Source: Berkiella sp963829835
Lineage (GTDB): Bacteria; Pseudomonadota; Gammaproteobacteria; Berkiellales; Berkiellaceae
Direction of reading: 5' to 3'
NCBI GenBank assembly: GCA_963829835.1
Contig: CAWHKC010000004.1
Coordinates: 2,666,001-2,730,000 of the forward strand
Length of the DNA: 64,000 nt
Positions 50,006 to 58,787 of the stretch are shown here, piece by piece. The notes beneath the pieces were generated by a model. That model had not been told where the DNA came from and ran no database searches. It saw only the letters and a list, made by a program, of their open reading frames with translations. The position numbers were made by a program, and so were the translations under genes. Every line of letters starts with the position of its first letter. Position 1 is the stretch's first letter.

Positions 50006-50023
50006 AACTTCGTTCCTAAGACT

Positions 50024-51175
50024 TTAAGTTTTGCTCGGTGGTTTACCCTTTACAACTTTTGCAGCTTCTTGTGCTAATTGTCGTTGCGCTTCTTTTTGCT
50101 CTATCCTTGCTTTTTGATCTCTTACAAAGTTCTGTTTTTCAGCAGTCACTATTGGAGGATTACTTGGCGAAGCACTCGGAGGAGGTGGAGGAAGACCCAT
50201 TCCTGTAGGAGATTTTTCGGGCATCGGTTTCTTCCCCATCATCGCTGTCCCTTTTGGTTGCTTAGGTTTTGCGGCCTCCCACTTTTTGGCAGGTGGCACT
50301 GTTGCTTTTGCTTTCGGTAGTGGTGGTAGCGGTCCTAATGCTTCGACAGGTATTAGAGGTGGTTGTCCTTCTGGTTTGGGAGGTACTTGTCTGCCTTTCA
50401 CTTGTTGTTTTGCTTTTTTATCCTCAATTTCTTTAGCCACTCTCACCATTTCTTCATGATTAACGGGACCTTTTGCTTTAAGTTGATCTTGAGCTTTAAC
50501 TTTTGCCGCAATTTCAGCTTCAACTTCTTTGAGAGTTTCTAGAAACTTTTTGGGATCAAATTTCTTTGGTGGTGCTTTTTGAAAACCAAGCGCTATTGAG
50601 AGAGTGTTCAAAGCGGAGGTTATTAGTCGAATTCCTTTTCTTAATTGTTTTAATGCACCGTAAATATTGTGCGATTTATTCTCCTCAACGCGTTTTGGTT
50701 GAACTGCTTCTTTCGACGCTTGAGGTTTTACAGTATCAGGTTGTTTTTTAGCAACGTTTACCGTCTCTGGTGCTTTTGCTTTCGCAGATTCTGGCGTAGA
50801 AACCGTTGCAGCTTTTTGTCTTTTTTGTGCCCATTTTTGCGTCTCACTCCTAAGGGCGGCTTGAAATTCTTCATTATAGATATTCGGACGTTCAATATTT
50901 TCATGAGATGCGTACATAGCATCAGCAACTTCTGTTGCTGCTGCTCGAATTTTATCTTGTCCATATCCTTCATAGGTCATATATCGAGCAAGTACTTCCA
51001 TCCCAATTTGTAATCTTCTTTGTTTTTGTTCATTGGCATCTAGATCTTTTCTAATATTACTTGAGAATGGTTTTATTCCTTCCATTTGTTTATAAGTAGC
51101 TTTATGACCTTTCAAATAATCTAATATTTTCTTTACTTCTGCTTCTTGTTCTTTGGTTGGTCCTGGATTGTTCAT
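50024..51175 (-). CDS. Proline-rich candidate effector
   Basis: The protein has 383 residues from the ATG at 51175, which has AGGGG upstream; the ATG at 51238 would add 21 residues without a clear site. There is a helical N-terminal domain (about 1-110), a Lys/Ala linker, a second helical part (about 165-250), and a Pro-rich region with PPLIPVEALGPLPPLP and MGLPPPPPSASP (about 270-345). It ends with a charged helix. There is no signal peptide. Polyproline of this kind binds profilin, EVH1 or SH3 domains in eukaryotes, so a host-directed role is possible. It is divergent from the 585-residue module protein and shares its conserved control region. Confidence 0.7.
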   Translation of the reverse strand: MNNPGPTKEQEAEVKKILDYLKGHKATYKQMEGIKPFSSNIRKDLDANEQKQRRLQIGMEVLARYMTYEGYGQDKIRAAATEVADAMYASHENIERPNIYNEEFQAALRSETQKWAQKRQKAATVSTPESAKAKAPETVNVAKKQPDTVKPQASKEAVQPKRVEENKSHNIYGALKQLRKGIRLITSALNTLSIALGFQKAPPKKFDPKKFLETLKEVEAEIAAKVKAQDQLKAKGPVNHEEMVRVAKEIEDKKAKQQVKGRQVPPKPEGQPPLIPVEALGPLPPLPKAKATVPPAKKWEAAKPKQPKGTAMMGKKPMPEKSPTGMGLPPPPPSASPSNPPIVTAEKQNFVRDQKARIEQKEAQRQLAQEAAKVVKGKPPSKT

Positions 51176-51263
51176 GATGAATTCCCCTATTTGCTTAATA
51201 AATTGCCTTTTTTTATTATATGCCAGACGACTATCCAAATATAGTTGTATATATTATCAGCGA

Positions 51264-51354
51264 ATGAAACTTCTTGAATCAACTTATGTCTAACTTAATA
51301 AGAAATAGCACTGTTTTACGTGTTGGTTCACGTAAAAAATGACCTATTAGCAAT
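51264..51354 (+). promoter_or_regulatory. Conserved leader with palindrome and TGACCTAT box, copy 2
   Basis: It aligns with 977-1079: ATGAAACTTCTT (51264-51275), TGTCTAACTTAATAAGAAATAG, the perfect palindrome TTTTACGTG-N6-CACGTAAAA (51314-51337), and TGACCTATTAGCAA (51340-51353). It lies between two divergent candidate effector genes. A third, weaker box, CGACCTAACAGCAA (51384-51397), falls inside the first codons of the plus-strand gene. Confidence 0.65.
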
Positions 51355-51372
51355 GTCTTTTGGGGATAATGT

Positions 51373-53130
51373 ATGACCACAGGCGACCTAACAGCAAAGC
51401 AGAAAGAAGAAAAGGCAGCACCAAAACAAGAGGAAGAAGCTGCTGCTGCATTAAGGAAAGCTGGCGAAGCTGAATACGGCCCTCAAGCTCCTGTGGAAGC
51501 AATTCCTGAAGCGGGGGACATAGCGAAGTCGACCGTAGTTGACATGCCTGAAATAGGTAACAAATCTGGAGAAGAGCTATTAGGAGCCATGATCGCATGG
51601 CTTATGCAGATGTTATTAGCCCTTTTTGCAGAAGGGGCTAATAAAGCAAGAAGAGAACTCGCCATTAGAGATTTTAAAAATATGGCTCCGCAATTAAAGG
51701 CTATGTCAACACTACAAAATGATCGTAATGCGCTTATCAAAGAACTTGGGGATTATAAAGCCAAGAATCCAAACCCAACAACAACCCAACAAGCTGAAAT
51801 AGAAAAAAAACAAGCTAAAATTGATGGCATGAAGTATGGGCTTGATGCTTATCAAAAACATCTTCAAAACGTATCCATCGCTAAGTTTGCAAATCATAAA
51901 AAGATAGAAGACAAGGCAACAGAAATTATAACCAATGCACAGAAGCTTATCTCACAGGCCCAAACACAGCTAACAGCTGCGGGAACAGATAAAAAAGCAG
52001 CAGAAGAGGCGAGTAAGATAATTCAACAACAACAAGCTATTATTGAAAAGGCACAAACTGAGCTCATAAAAGTTAGAGAGAGTAAAGCTAAGCTTGAGGG
52101 GCAAACTGCGCAAATTGATGGTAAAGCACAAGGCATTTCGCTTGGTGATGTAGAAAAAGATAAAACAGAGATTAAGAAAGTTGCGAAAGACACAGAAAAA
52201 GAATTTAAAATAATTGCCAACCCTATAGATTCTATTAAAGAAGCAATTGAAGCACAGGCAAAAAAAAGGACGCATGGAAAAGTAACCCCAGAACAAATGT
52301 CAGCTTCAGATAAAGAACGCAAGAGTATATTAGCGGGACTTGAAAAATTTAAAGACCTTCAACCTAAAGAGCAGGAGAAAAAAGCAATTAAATATTTAGA
52401 TAATCTAGTCGTTTTTTTAGCAGGTAAAGATACATTTGTTAATCGTGATGTATCTTCAATGATTGTGAAAGGTCTTGCACAATATAATGCAGATAAAAAT
52501 TTAGCACTAAGCACGCCACAGGTAACACCACCTCCAAAGAGGGTTGAACCACCACCATCGACGCCACCTCCGCAAACAAGCGTCCCCGGAATGGATACAT
52601 TATTCGTTACTACACCGCCGCCGACTTTCACTCCAGGGCTGGGTCGTAGTACCGATCGACCATCATCTGTCATAAATACCTCACAAATGACTATTAAAGA
52701 TCTCAAAACCGAATTAGATGATATGAAGCAAAAAGGCAGACTAAAGGATTATGGGATACATAGTTTTGAAGAAGTACCACAAGCGGGTTTGCCTTCTTTA
52801 AAAATAAATATGTTTTGCACGCCCGATCAAAAGAAAACAACTGAAGTAAAAGCAGAACAAAAATTAGGAACGCCGGGTGTTACCTACAGTATGCAAAATA
52901 ACCTTACACTTGAAGAAAGGAAGCAAACGATAGATCAGATTGTTAAATTCGTGGTTGAAACAGCAAAACCTGGAACCACCTTTCAGATCCCAGATAATGC
53001 CAATAAGGAAATTGTTCAGGCAGCACTTGATAAGTATTTGAAAGTTAAACTTGGGGACTACTATGTTAACGGTCAAAATAAAGTACCTGACGCTCCAAAA
53101 CCCCATCAAATATTAAGCCATGGTGGTTAA
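51373..53130 (+). CDS. Module-bearing candidate effector, 585 residues
   Basis: After a short charged start (to about 28) comes one copy of the module found twice in the 2641-residue protein: EYGPQAPVEAIPEAGDIAKS, then EELLGAMIAWLMQMLLALF (about 71-89), NMAPQLKAM, LDAYQKHLQNVSIAKFA and a coiled coil ending GISLGD (about 258). A helical part, a Pro/Thr-rich linker (about 385-420) and a C-terminal alpha/beta domain (about 450-575) follow. The last domain resembles in pattern the C-termini of the 1043-residue protein, but this is tentative. There is no signal peptide. The family is not recognised. The start has GGGGAT upstream. Confidence 0.75.
   Translation: MTTGDLTAKQKEEKAAPKQEEEAAAALRKAGEAEYGPQAPVEAIPEAGDIAKSTVVDMPEIGNKSGEELLGAMIAWLMQMLLALFAEGANKARRELAIRDFKNMAPQLKAMSTLQNDRNALIKELGDYKAKNPNPTTTQQAEIEKKQAKIDGMKYGLDAYQKHLQNVSIAKFANHKKIEDKATEIITNAQKLISQAQTQLTAAGTDKKAAEEASKIIQQQQAIIEKAQTELIKVRESKAKLEGQTAQIDGKAQGISLGDVEKDKTEIKKVAKDTEKEFKIIANPIDSIKEAIEAQAKKRTHGKVTPEQMSASDKERKSILAGLEKFKDLQPKEQEKKAIKYLDNLVVFLAGKDTFVNRDVSSMIVKGLAQYNADKNLALSTPQVTPPPKRVEPPPSTPPPQTSVPGMDTLFVTTPPPTFTPGLGRSTDRPSSVINTSQMTIKDLKTELDDMKQKGRLKDYGIHSFEEVPQAGLPSLKINMFCTPDQKKTTEVKAEQKLGTPGVTYSMQNNLTLEERKQTIDQIVKFVVETAKPGTTFQIPDNANKEIVQAALDKYLKVKLGDYYVNGQNKVPDAPKPHQILSHGG
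51469..52150 (+). other. Hydrophobic-helix/coiled-coil module, copy C (within the 585-aa protein)
   Basis: Residues about 33-260 follow copies A and B landmark by landmark: EYGP, IPEAG, ELLG-MIAWL, NMAPQL, LDAYxxHLQNV, ISLGD. It is closer to copy A than to copy B, especially in LDAY-(E/Q)-(R/K)-HLQNV and AKFA. Confidence 0.8.
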
Positions 53131-53233
53131 ATCTAGATAGCAAGGTGGCAAACAAAGTTTTAGTGAATTTGTCATTGTTCCCATACTTCATTCATCTTAA
53201 AATGTGTCATACATCCTAATAGGCGCCTTAAAA

Positions 53234-54421
53234 ATGAAATTGCCCTCTATAGCCATCGCTTGGTCTACAGGTATAGCCATATTTTCCATGTTCTTTGGTT
53301 CAGGCAATGTGGTATTTCCTCTTTTGTTAGGACAAATGACCGGAGAACAGATCCCCTGGGCATTAATAGGGTTAACCATAACCGCGGTTGGCGCACCTTT
53401 ATTGGGCTTGTTAGGGAGTGTTTTGTTCGAAGGGGATTGTAAACAATTTTTTTATCGTATTGGTGCCATTCCTGGTTACATCGCGGTTATTTTAATTTTG
53501 GCGCTGCTTGGACCCATCGGTGTGATGCCACGTTGTTTTATTGTTTCCTTTGGCGCAGTGCAGCCCTATTTTCCAAGTTTAAGTTTAACCGTATTTAGCA
53601 TCATCGCTGGGTTTATCACATTAATTCTTATCGCTAAGCGTGAATTCATTATTCCCATATTAGGTTATGTATTAAGCCCCATGCTGATATTAACTTTGAT
53701 TATCATCATTGTGGTCAGTATTTTTACACCAGGTGAATTACCGAACAGTCACCATACGCCATTATTGGCGATCAAAGAAGGATTAGCGGTAGGGTATGAC
53801 ACCATGGATCTGCTGGCATCGATTTTCTTCTCAGTGAGTGTTTGGATGTTACTAAAAGAAAAGCTCAATATAACTAAAGAGAGTGAAGTCAAAGAGAAAG
53901 TTGTTCCTACCTATATTTTTGCTAGTTTAATTGGCGGGGGCTTATTAGGGCTTATTTATGTTGGATTATGTTTTAGTGCAGCCATGCATCATCAAGCAAT
54001 CAGTGGCGCTATTCCTGAGCAAGTATTAGCAGTGTTAGCACTTCATTTATTAGGGCCAAAATTAGCACTTATCGCCAATATTGCTATAGCGTTGGCATGT
54101 ATTACCACAGTGATGAGTTTAGCGGTGGCTGTGGTCGATGTTATTCATGTTGAGATTATGAATACAGAAATTGGTGCAAAAATACCTTTTAGTTATCACT
54201 GGATGATGTTCATTACGATGGTGATTACGGTTGTCTTTTCAACCATTGGTTTTACATCGATTATGGCGTTTTTACATCCGATTATGGAGATCATCTATCC
54301 TGCCATTATTATGCTGACAATCTGTAATATTCTTTATAAATTATATGGATTTCCCTATGTTAAATTGCCAGTCTATGGGACTATGGTCGCGATGATTGGC
54401 TGGAAAATCATTACAATGTAA
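53234..54421 (+). CDS. brnQ: BrnQ-type branched-chain amino acid transporter
   Basis: The protein has about 395 residues with 12 membrane helices. The start SIAIAWSTGIAIFSMFFGSG with NVVFPLLLGQ is the LIVCS-family signature. Later parts include YDTMDLLASIFFSV. It takes up Leu, Ile or Val with a cation. I chose the ATG at 53234 over a GTG at 53204. Such carriers are common in intracellular bacteria that rely on host amino acids. Confidence 0.88.
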   Translation: MKLPSIAIAWSTGIAIFSMFFGSGNVVFPLLLGQMTGEQIPWALIGLTITAVGAPLLGLLGSVLFEGDCKQFFYRIGAIPGYIAVILILALLGPIGVMPRCFIVSFGAVQPYFPSLSLTVFSIIAGFITLILIAKREFIIPILGYVLSPMLILTLIIIIVVSIFTPGELPNSHHTPLLAIKEGLAVGYDTMDLLASIFFSVSVWMLLKEKLNITKESEVKEKVVPTYIFASLIGGGLLGLIYVGLCFSAAMHHQAISGAIPEQVLAVLALHLLGPKLALIANIAIALACITTVMSLAVAVVDVIHVEIMNTEIGAKIPFSYHWMMFITMVITVVFSTIGFTSIMAFLHPIMEIIYPAIIMLTICNILYKLYGFPYVKLPVYGTMVAMIGWKIITM

Positions 54422-54507
54422 ATACACGATATCCATAATTATGACCTTGACCTCATTTAGTTAGTTCGTTACAATCTAGCAAGATTTTAATTAGTGAGAT
54501 GTACTTT

Positions 54508-55470
54508 ATGACAACAAGTGGCGCCCCAATCCTTAATGAAGAAGCTAAAAAAGCAGCTGAAGTACAAGTTCCTAAAGCAGCTGAAGTACAAGCTCCTAAA
54601 GTAGTTGAAGAGCAAGCTAAAAAAACAGCTCAGGATGCAGAAATTGCAGCAGCTGATGCTCTCATTGCTAAAGCACAAGCCGAGGTCGAAATTGAGCAAA
54701 AAATATACAATTCTATACCTAATGATAAATGGGTTTCATTAGGTATAGTGGAACAAGCAGCGCTTCAAAAACCACTAGAAGAAGCCCGAAAAAGAGCAAA
54801 ATTAGCCGTAGAGGCTAAAGCCGCAGCAGTAAAAGCCGCCGCGGATGCTAAAATAGTAGAAGAAGCTAAAGCTGCAGCGGCTGCAGCACATGCTAAAAAA
54901 GCACCAACCTTCGAAGCCAAAAAAGCCGTCGTAACAGAGAAGAAAAAACAGGAATTTTTATTTACACTCAGAGTAAAATTGTCCGAGGGTTTAAAAGAAA
55001 GATTTAATGATAAAGATTGGACGCGTCCTTCTGATGCCGAAATACAAGATACCAAGAAGAATATTATAAACATTGTAAATAAAAAGGGTGATGCTGGTTG
55101 TCAAATGACAATGGATCAAGAAGTCGCTAAATTTCAACTAACTTCAGCAAGTGATGCATCATATGAAGCAGCAAAAAACTGTCTCGATTCCTATCTTGAC
55201 TCTTATAAAGCATGGCGAAAGCTTCATAAGGATCACAGAAAACCGGATAGAGATCTTATTTATGATTTGACTGTTTATGATGAGTCTCACATTAAACCTT
55301 TTTTGGCGAAATTAGGTGACCTTAATATTACTAAAATAACGATTATCGATGTAACAGGTAATAAAAAAGAAATTACTGAAGCTAAAGACATTGACGCCTA
55401 TAAGAATAAACCAGTTGCAGCTCCCGAAGCAGCTCCCACAGCTCCCCCTCCACCGAAACCAGGCCAATAA
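54508..55470 (+). CDS. Ala-rich coiled-coil candidate effector
   Basis: The protein has 320 residues from MTTSGAPIL (the ATG at 54508; a second ATG at 54499 adds three). The N-terminus has a near-repeat AAEVQVPK / AAEVQAPK, then a long Ala/Lys/Glu helix (about 20-145). The C-terminal domain (about 150-300: LFTLRVKLSEGLKERF, YEAAKNCLDSYLDSYKAW, LNITKITIIDVTG) looks globular alpha/beta. The end is Pro/Ala-rich (APTAPPPPKPGQ). There is no signal peptide. It begins MTTSG, like the MTTEGGG and MTTGD starts of the two module proteins. No family is recognised. Confidence 0.7.
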   Translation: MTTSGAPILNEEAKKAAEVQVPKAAEVQAPKVVEEQAKKTAQDAEIAAADALIAKAQAEVEIEQKIYNSIPNDKWVSLGIVEQAALQKPLEEARKRAKLAVEAKAAAVKAAADAKIVEEAKAAAAAAHAKKAPTFEAKKAVVTEKKKQEFLFTLRVKLSEGLKERFNDKDWTRPSDAEIQDTKKNIINIVNKKGDAGCQMTMDQEVAKFQLTSASDASYEAAKNCLDSYLDSYKAWRKLHKDHRKPDRDLIYDLTVYDESHIKPFLAKLGDLNITKITIIDVTGNKKEITEAKDIDAYKNKPVAAPEAAPTAPPPPKPGQ

Positions 55471-55479
55471 GAGATTGTA

Positions 55480-56016
55480 ATGAGAAAAGGGATTTTCAGA
55501 GCCACATTGTATGGTGTGGCATTACTTGCAACTCATTGTTTCGCGCATGAGCCATTATTAATCGATGTCAAAGTGACAGGGGGAGTACAGTCCCCCTTAT
55601 TTGAACCCCAAAATTTCCAGCTCGATGTTGGCCAAGATTATCTGTTGGTTATCACCAATACCAGTTCAGATAGTATTGCCTTTCAATATGACACCTTTGG
55701 CCAGAAAGTCTTCACCCGCTCGATTTATGGCACATCCAGCATGACTCAAGATAGCATTGTGATTAGTGGCAATTCCAAAGTGCAATGGCATTTTAGTCCG
55801 CAAGTTCCTGGGGAATACACCTATTACGCCGTGAATGCAGGCCTGAATATGCGTGGCACACCTGGAAAAATAATGGTCAAGAAAGCACCCGATGGACCAC
55901 CAATCAATGTTTCTCGAAATGATGCCCAGAAGATTGAGGAAGCCCAACAAGCTGATATGGATAAAAAAGAAAAGCCTAAGGAAGAGAAAAAGAATCCTAG
56001 ATTAATTAAATTCTAG
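55480..56016 (+). CDS. Exported cupredoxin-fold protein
   Basis: The 178-residue protein has a signal peptide (cleavage near CFAHEP) and a beta-sandwich of the cupredoxin type: FEPQNFQLDVGQDYLLVITN, VQWHFSPQVPGEYTYYAVN, LNMRGTPGKIMVKK. The Cys and His copper ligands expected in the PGxYxxxCxxH turn are missing (YTYYAVNAG), so a classical copper site is unlikely. The C-terminus is a Lys/Glu-rich tail. It lies 9 bp after the previous gene and may share its transcript. The role is unknown; a periplasmic scaffold is possible. Confidence 0.75.
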   Translation: MRKGIFRATLYGVALLATHCFAHEPLLIDVKVTGGVQSPLFEPQNFQLDVGQDYLLVITNTSSDSIAFQYDTFGQKVFTRSIYGTSSMTQDSIVISGNSKVQWHFSPQVPGEYTYYAVNAGLNMRGTPGKIMVKKAPDGPPINVSRNDAQKIEEAQQADMDKKEKPKEEKKNPRLIKF

Positions 56017-56021
56017 TTTTC

Positions 56022-56064
56022 TAGTACCGCGACCAATCAAAACATTCTACGTACCGCGGCTTAA
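56022..56064. repeat. Degraded CCGCGG-family repeat
   Basis: GTACCGCGACCAATC and CTACGTACCGCGGCTT retain parts of the arms seen at 10699 and 46470, but the palindrome is broken. The right part overlaps the end of the desaturase gene. Confidence 0.45.
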
Positions 56065-56999
56065 TGATGATTTAAAACAGAAGCAGGTGGTTGTCTGAGT
56101 TCTTTAATAATTCTCAATTTCTCTAACCCAAGCAATAAATAGTAGGTGATATCAATCTGCCACCATTTAAATCCTTGTCTTGCGCTTGCTGGGTAGAAAT
56201 GGTGATTGTTATGCCAACCTTCACCAAAGCTGAGTAAGGCGAGAAAAATATTGTTTCTGCTATTGTCTGATGTTTCGTGTGGTTTAGCGCCAAAACAATG
56301 CGACAACGAATTGATTGTAAAGGTTGCATGAAAGACACATACGGTGGAAATACAAAAGCCCCATACAAAGAGTTGTAATCCATTAGTGCCTAAGCTTGGA
56401 TGAGCAACACTTAAGTATTGACCTAAGGTGTATAGTGTCACGCCAAACAAAATGGGAACAATCACATCATATCTATCTAAAAAACGTAGTTCTGGGAATC
56501 GATTGAAATCCTGAATCCTTTTGGGATCGTGATGAAAATATTTTTTGGATAAGAACCAACCAAAATGACTCCACCAAAAACCATGTTGAACTGGTGAATG
56601 GGGATCAGCTTCTTCATCAGAAACTAAATGATGATCTCGATGATGAGCTGCCCACCAAAGAGGTCCTCTTTGAATAGCAGTTAATCCAATAATGGCAAAA
56701 ATAAATTGCCAAAAACGATTGGTTTTGAATGTTTTATGAGAGAAAAAGCGATGATAAAAGCCAGTTATTGCGAAAACTCTTAATCCATATAGAAATAAAG
56801 CGGTTCCTAAAGCAAAAGCACTATAGCCAACAAAAAACGCCCCGAGGCAAGCTAAATGAATGATAATGAACGGAATAATACGCGCCCAGTCAATTTCGTT
56901 CGGACCGGTATGAACGGGGGTTGCATTGTTATCTATCCATCGCAATGGTAATTGCGATATTTGATATAGTATGGATGAGAACTTATTTGTTAAATTCAT
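56061..56999 (-). CDS. Membrane fatty-acid desaturase (delta-9 type)
   Basis: The 312-residue protein has four or more membrane helices and the three His boxes of acyl-CoA desaturases: HRFFSHKTFK, HHRDHHLVSDEEADPHSP and GEGWHNNHHFYP. It introduces a double bond in membrane acyl chains with a di-iron site. It is not clearly co-transcribed with its neighbours. The stop lies inside the degraded repeat. Confidence 0.9.
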   Translation of the reverse strand: MNLTNKFSSILYQISQLPLRWIDNNATPVHTGPNEIDWARIIPFIIIHLACLGAFFVGYSAFALGTALFLYGLRVFAITGFYHRFFSHKTFKTNRFWQFIFAIIGLTAIQRGPLWWAAHHRDHHLVSDEEADPHSPVQHGFWWSHFGWFLSKKYFHHDPKRIQDFNRFPELRFLDRYDVIVPILFGVTLYTLGQYLSVAHPSLGTNGLQLFVWGFCISTVCVFHATFTINSLSHCFGAKPHETSDNSRNNIFLALLSFGEGWHNNHHFYPASARQGFKWWQIDITYYLLLGLEKLRIIKELRQPPASVLNHH

Positions 57000-57087
57000 T
57001 TACACTTCAGGGAATTAGTTAAATTTCAAGTAGGTGCATTATAAGGGAAAGCACAGCATTTGACACACTTTTTATGCACGGTGGAAG

Positions 57088-57864
57088 TTAATTGACTTGC
57101 GAAATCATTTCTTCATGTACCCATTTATAGAGCGTTTGAGCTGCGAACATGGGGATTTCTTCTTCTGGAAGAATGTCCATCAGACACTCACAGATCTCTC
57201 CAAATGGTTTACCGTCTAAGACAGCTAACACCATTTTGTCTTCAGCTGGCGAACATGATTGAAAAAGGCTTTTTAGACCTTTGCGCCAAAACAACCAACG
57301 AATGGGAACAGGTTGAGCGATAGGCTGACGAGGAGGTTTTTCATTTTCAATATCTTGCCATAACTGCGGTGTATCCCAATGAAAAGCATGATTGATAACT
57401 GAAGGGTGAAATTGAAATTGTAGATCTGGCCAATTTTCCAAAGGAATGGCTGATAAAGAAGCCGGCGTCACAATCATGCAATCTTTGGCATCAGTGGTAT
57501 AGCTTACAGCCCATTCAAAATGAGCCATTTCAGAAAAAACAAGTGATTCACTAAAGGGCTTTGTTTGTGCCAGAAAACGACTAAAATGTTGACCAAAATA
57601 TCTAACTGAGAAATGCTCTGATGGGTATTGGCTTAAATATTGGTGAAACGCTTCTTCAAAGCCATCATCTCCAAGTAAGGTGTGCGTCTTAGGATAATCA
57701 AGCTTTAATATTTCCATTAATCTAATTCGATAGGCATCAAAATAGACTTTTAATCTTTTTTCCGCGCTTAATTTTTTATCATTAACAATTTCAGGCAGAA
57801 CAAGAGTACTGCCATTCATTAAATAGTTTTGAAATTGAGATTGTAGTTCTTTAAGCGCTTGCAT
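57088..57864 (-). CDS. bufC: DUF2063 partner protein of the bufferin operon (BufC-like)
   Basis: The protein has 258 residues from the ATG at 57864 with AGGTGG upstream, 14 bases before the end of the previous gene, so translation is coupled. The N-terminal DUF2063 domain starts LKELQSQFQNYLMNG and has RLKVYFDAYRIRLMEILKLDYP and a later FSEMAHFEWAVSYTTDA. The family acts with DUF692/MNIO enzymes, likely guiding the precursor peptide to the iron site. The second half is a winged-helix-like tail. A longer start at 57915 is less supported. Confidence 0.85.
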   Translation of the reverse strand: MQALKELQSQFQNYLMNGSTLVLPEIVNDKKLSAEKRLKVYFDAYRIRLMEILKLDYPKTHTLLGDDGFEEAFHQYLSQYPSEHFSVRYFGQHFSRFLAQTKPFSESLVFSEMAHFEWAVSYTTDAKDCMIVTPASLSAIPLENWPDLQFQFHPSVINHAFHWDTPQLWQDIENEKPPRQPIAQPVPIRWLFWRKGLKSLFQSCSPAEDKMVLAVLDGKPFGEICECLMDILPEEEIPMFAAQTLYKWVHEEMISQVN

Positions 57865-58711
57865 AATCCACCTGGAAAACTTCTTTAGCAATATTTTTTG
57901 CGTGCTCAAGTTCATTCAATAATACAGGTAGAGCAGGGATGTGATCGTCACGCTCTATCATCGTAGAGACTTTGCCAAAGATTTCTAAAGCCTTAGCATA
58001 AAGATCCCACACTGGAGAAATGACTGGATGATCATGGGTATCAATAATGTGATCACCGTTATTGGTATGACCTGCTAAATGGAACTGTTGAACGCGATTT
58101 TTAGGGATACCAGCAAGGTAATCTTCTGGATTAAATCCATGATTAAAAGCACTTACATATATATTATTAATATCTAGAAGGAGCAAACAATCAGCCTGAT
58201 GAGTCATTTCTCTAATAAAGTCCCACTCAGTCATTTGCGAGCTTGTAAAGGTAATATAAGTTGATGCGTTTTCAATTAAAATTTGTCTACCAAGAAAATC
58301 TTGCGCTTGCTTAATTTTGGAGACGACATGTTTAAGTGCTTCTTCCGTACAGGGTAATGGAAGTAAATCATGCATATTTTTTTGTGAAACGCCGGTCCAA
58401 CATAAATGGTCGGAAATCCAATGTGCGTTCACTCTATTGGCTAATTCTTTTACTTGCTGAAGATAATTTTTGTCCAAGGGATCGGTGCTACCCAGGGACA
58501 TGGAAACACCATGCATAACAATAGGGTAGTTTTCTTTTATTTGGTCGAGGTAATAAAGCGGTTTACCGCCAGGAACAAGATAATTTTCAGTTATAATTTC
58601 AAACCAATCGATGGCTGGTTTTTGATCAATGATGTCTTGATAATGATCAGTTCGAAGCCCTAAACCAAAACCAAGATAAGATAAATCGTTAGATTCTGTT
58701 TTACTGCGCAT
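57851..58711 (-). CDS. bufB: DUF692 multinuclear iron oxidative enzyme (BufB-like)
   Basis: The protein has about 286 residues and a TIM-barrel layout. The metal-binding motifs of the MNIO family are all present: YPIVMHGVSMSLGS, AHWISDHLCW, ILIENASTY, LLLDINNIYVSAFNHG, VQQFHLAGH, DTHDHPV and IERDDHIP. These enzymes modify Cys residues in ribosomal peptides (for example to thiooxazoles in bufferins). It lies downstream of a Cys-rich precursor gene and overlaps the DUF2063 gene. The start is ATG at 58711 or GTG at 58720; neither has a strong ribosome site. Confidence 0.9.
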   Translation of the reverse strand: MRSKTESNDLSYLGFGLGLRTDHYQDIIDQKPAIDWFEIITENYLVPGGKPLYYLDQIKENYPIVMHGVSMSLGSTDPLDKNYLQQVKELANRVNAHWISDHLCWTGVSQKNMHDLLPLPCTEEALKHVVSKIKQAQDFLGRQILIENASTYITFTSSQMTEWDFIREMTHQADCLLLLDINNIYVSAFNHGFNPEDYLAGIPKNRVQQFHLAGHTNNGDHIIDTHDHPVISPVWDLYAKALEIFGKVSTMIERDDHIPALPVLLNELEHAKNIAKEVFQVDYASA

Positions 58712-58741
58712 GGGGATCACTTGAAGTTGAAATGAAAAAGC

Positions 58742-58772
58742 CTAAGGCAATAAACAGAGTTTATTGCCTTAG
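58742..58772 (-). terminator. Hairpin between the bufferin precursor and its enzymes
   Basis: CTAAGGCAATAAAC and GTTTATTGCCTTAG pair perfectly (14 bp, loop of three). On the minus strand GGCTTTTTC follows, as in a terminator. It would lower expression of the enzymes relative to the precursor. Confidence 0.8.
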
Positions 58773-58787
58773 TCGGTAAAGCGAGGT

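Noticed and set aside
54440..54465. TGACCTTGACCT direct repeat upstream of the Ala-rich gene as another TGACCTA box
   Set aside because: It lacks the A/T after TGACCT and the GCAA half, so it does not fit the box well enough.
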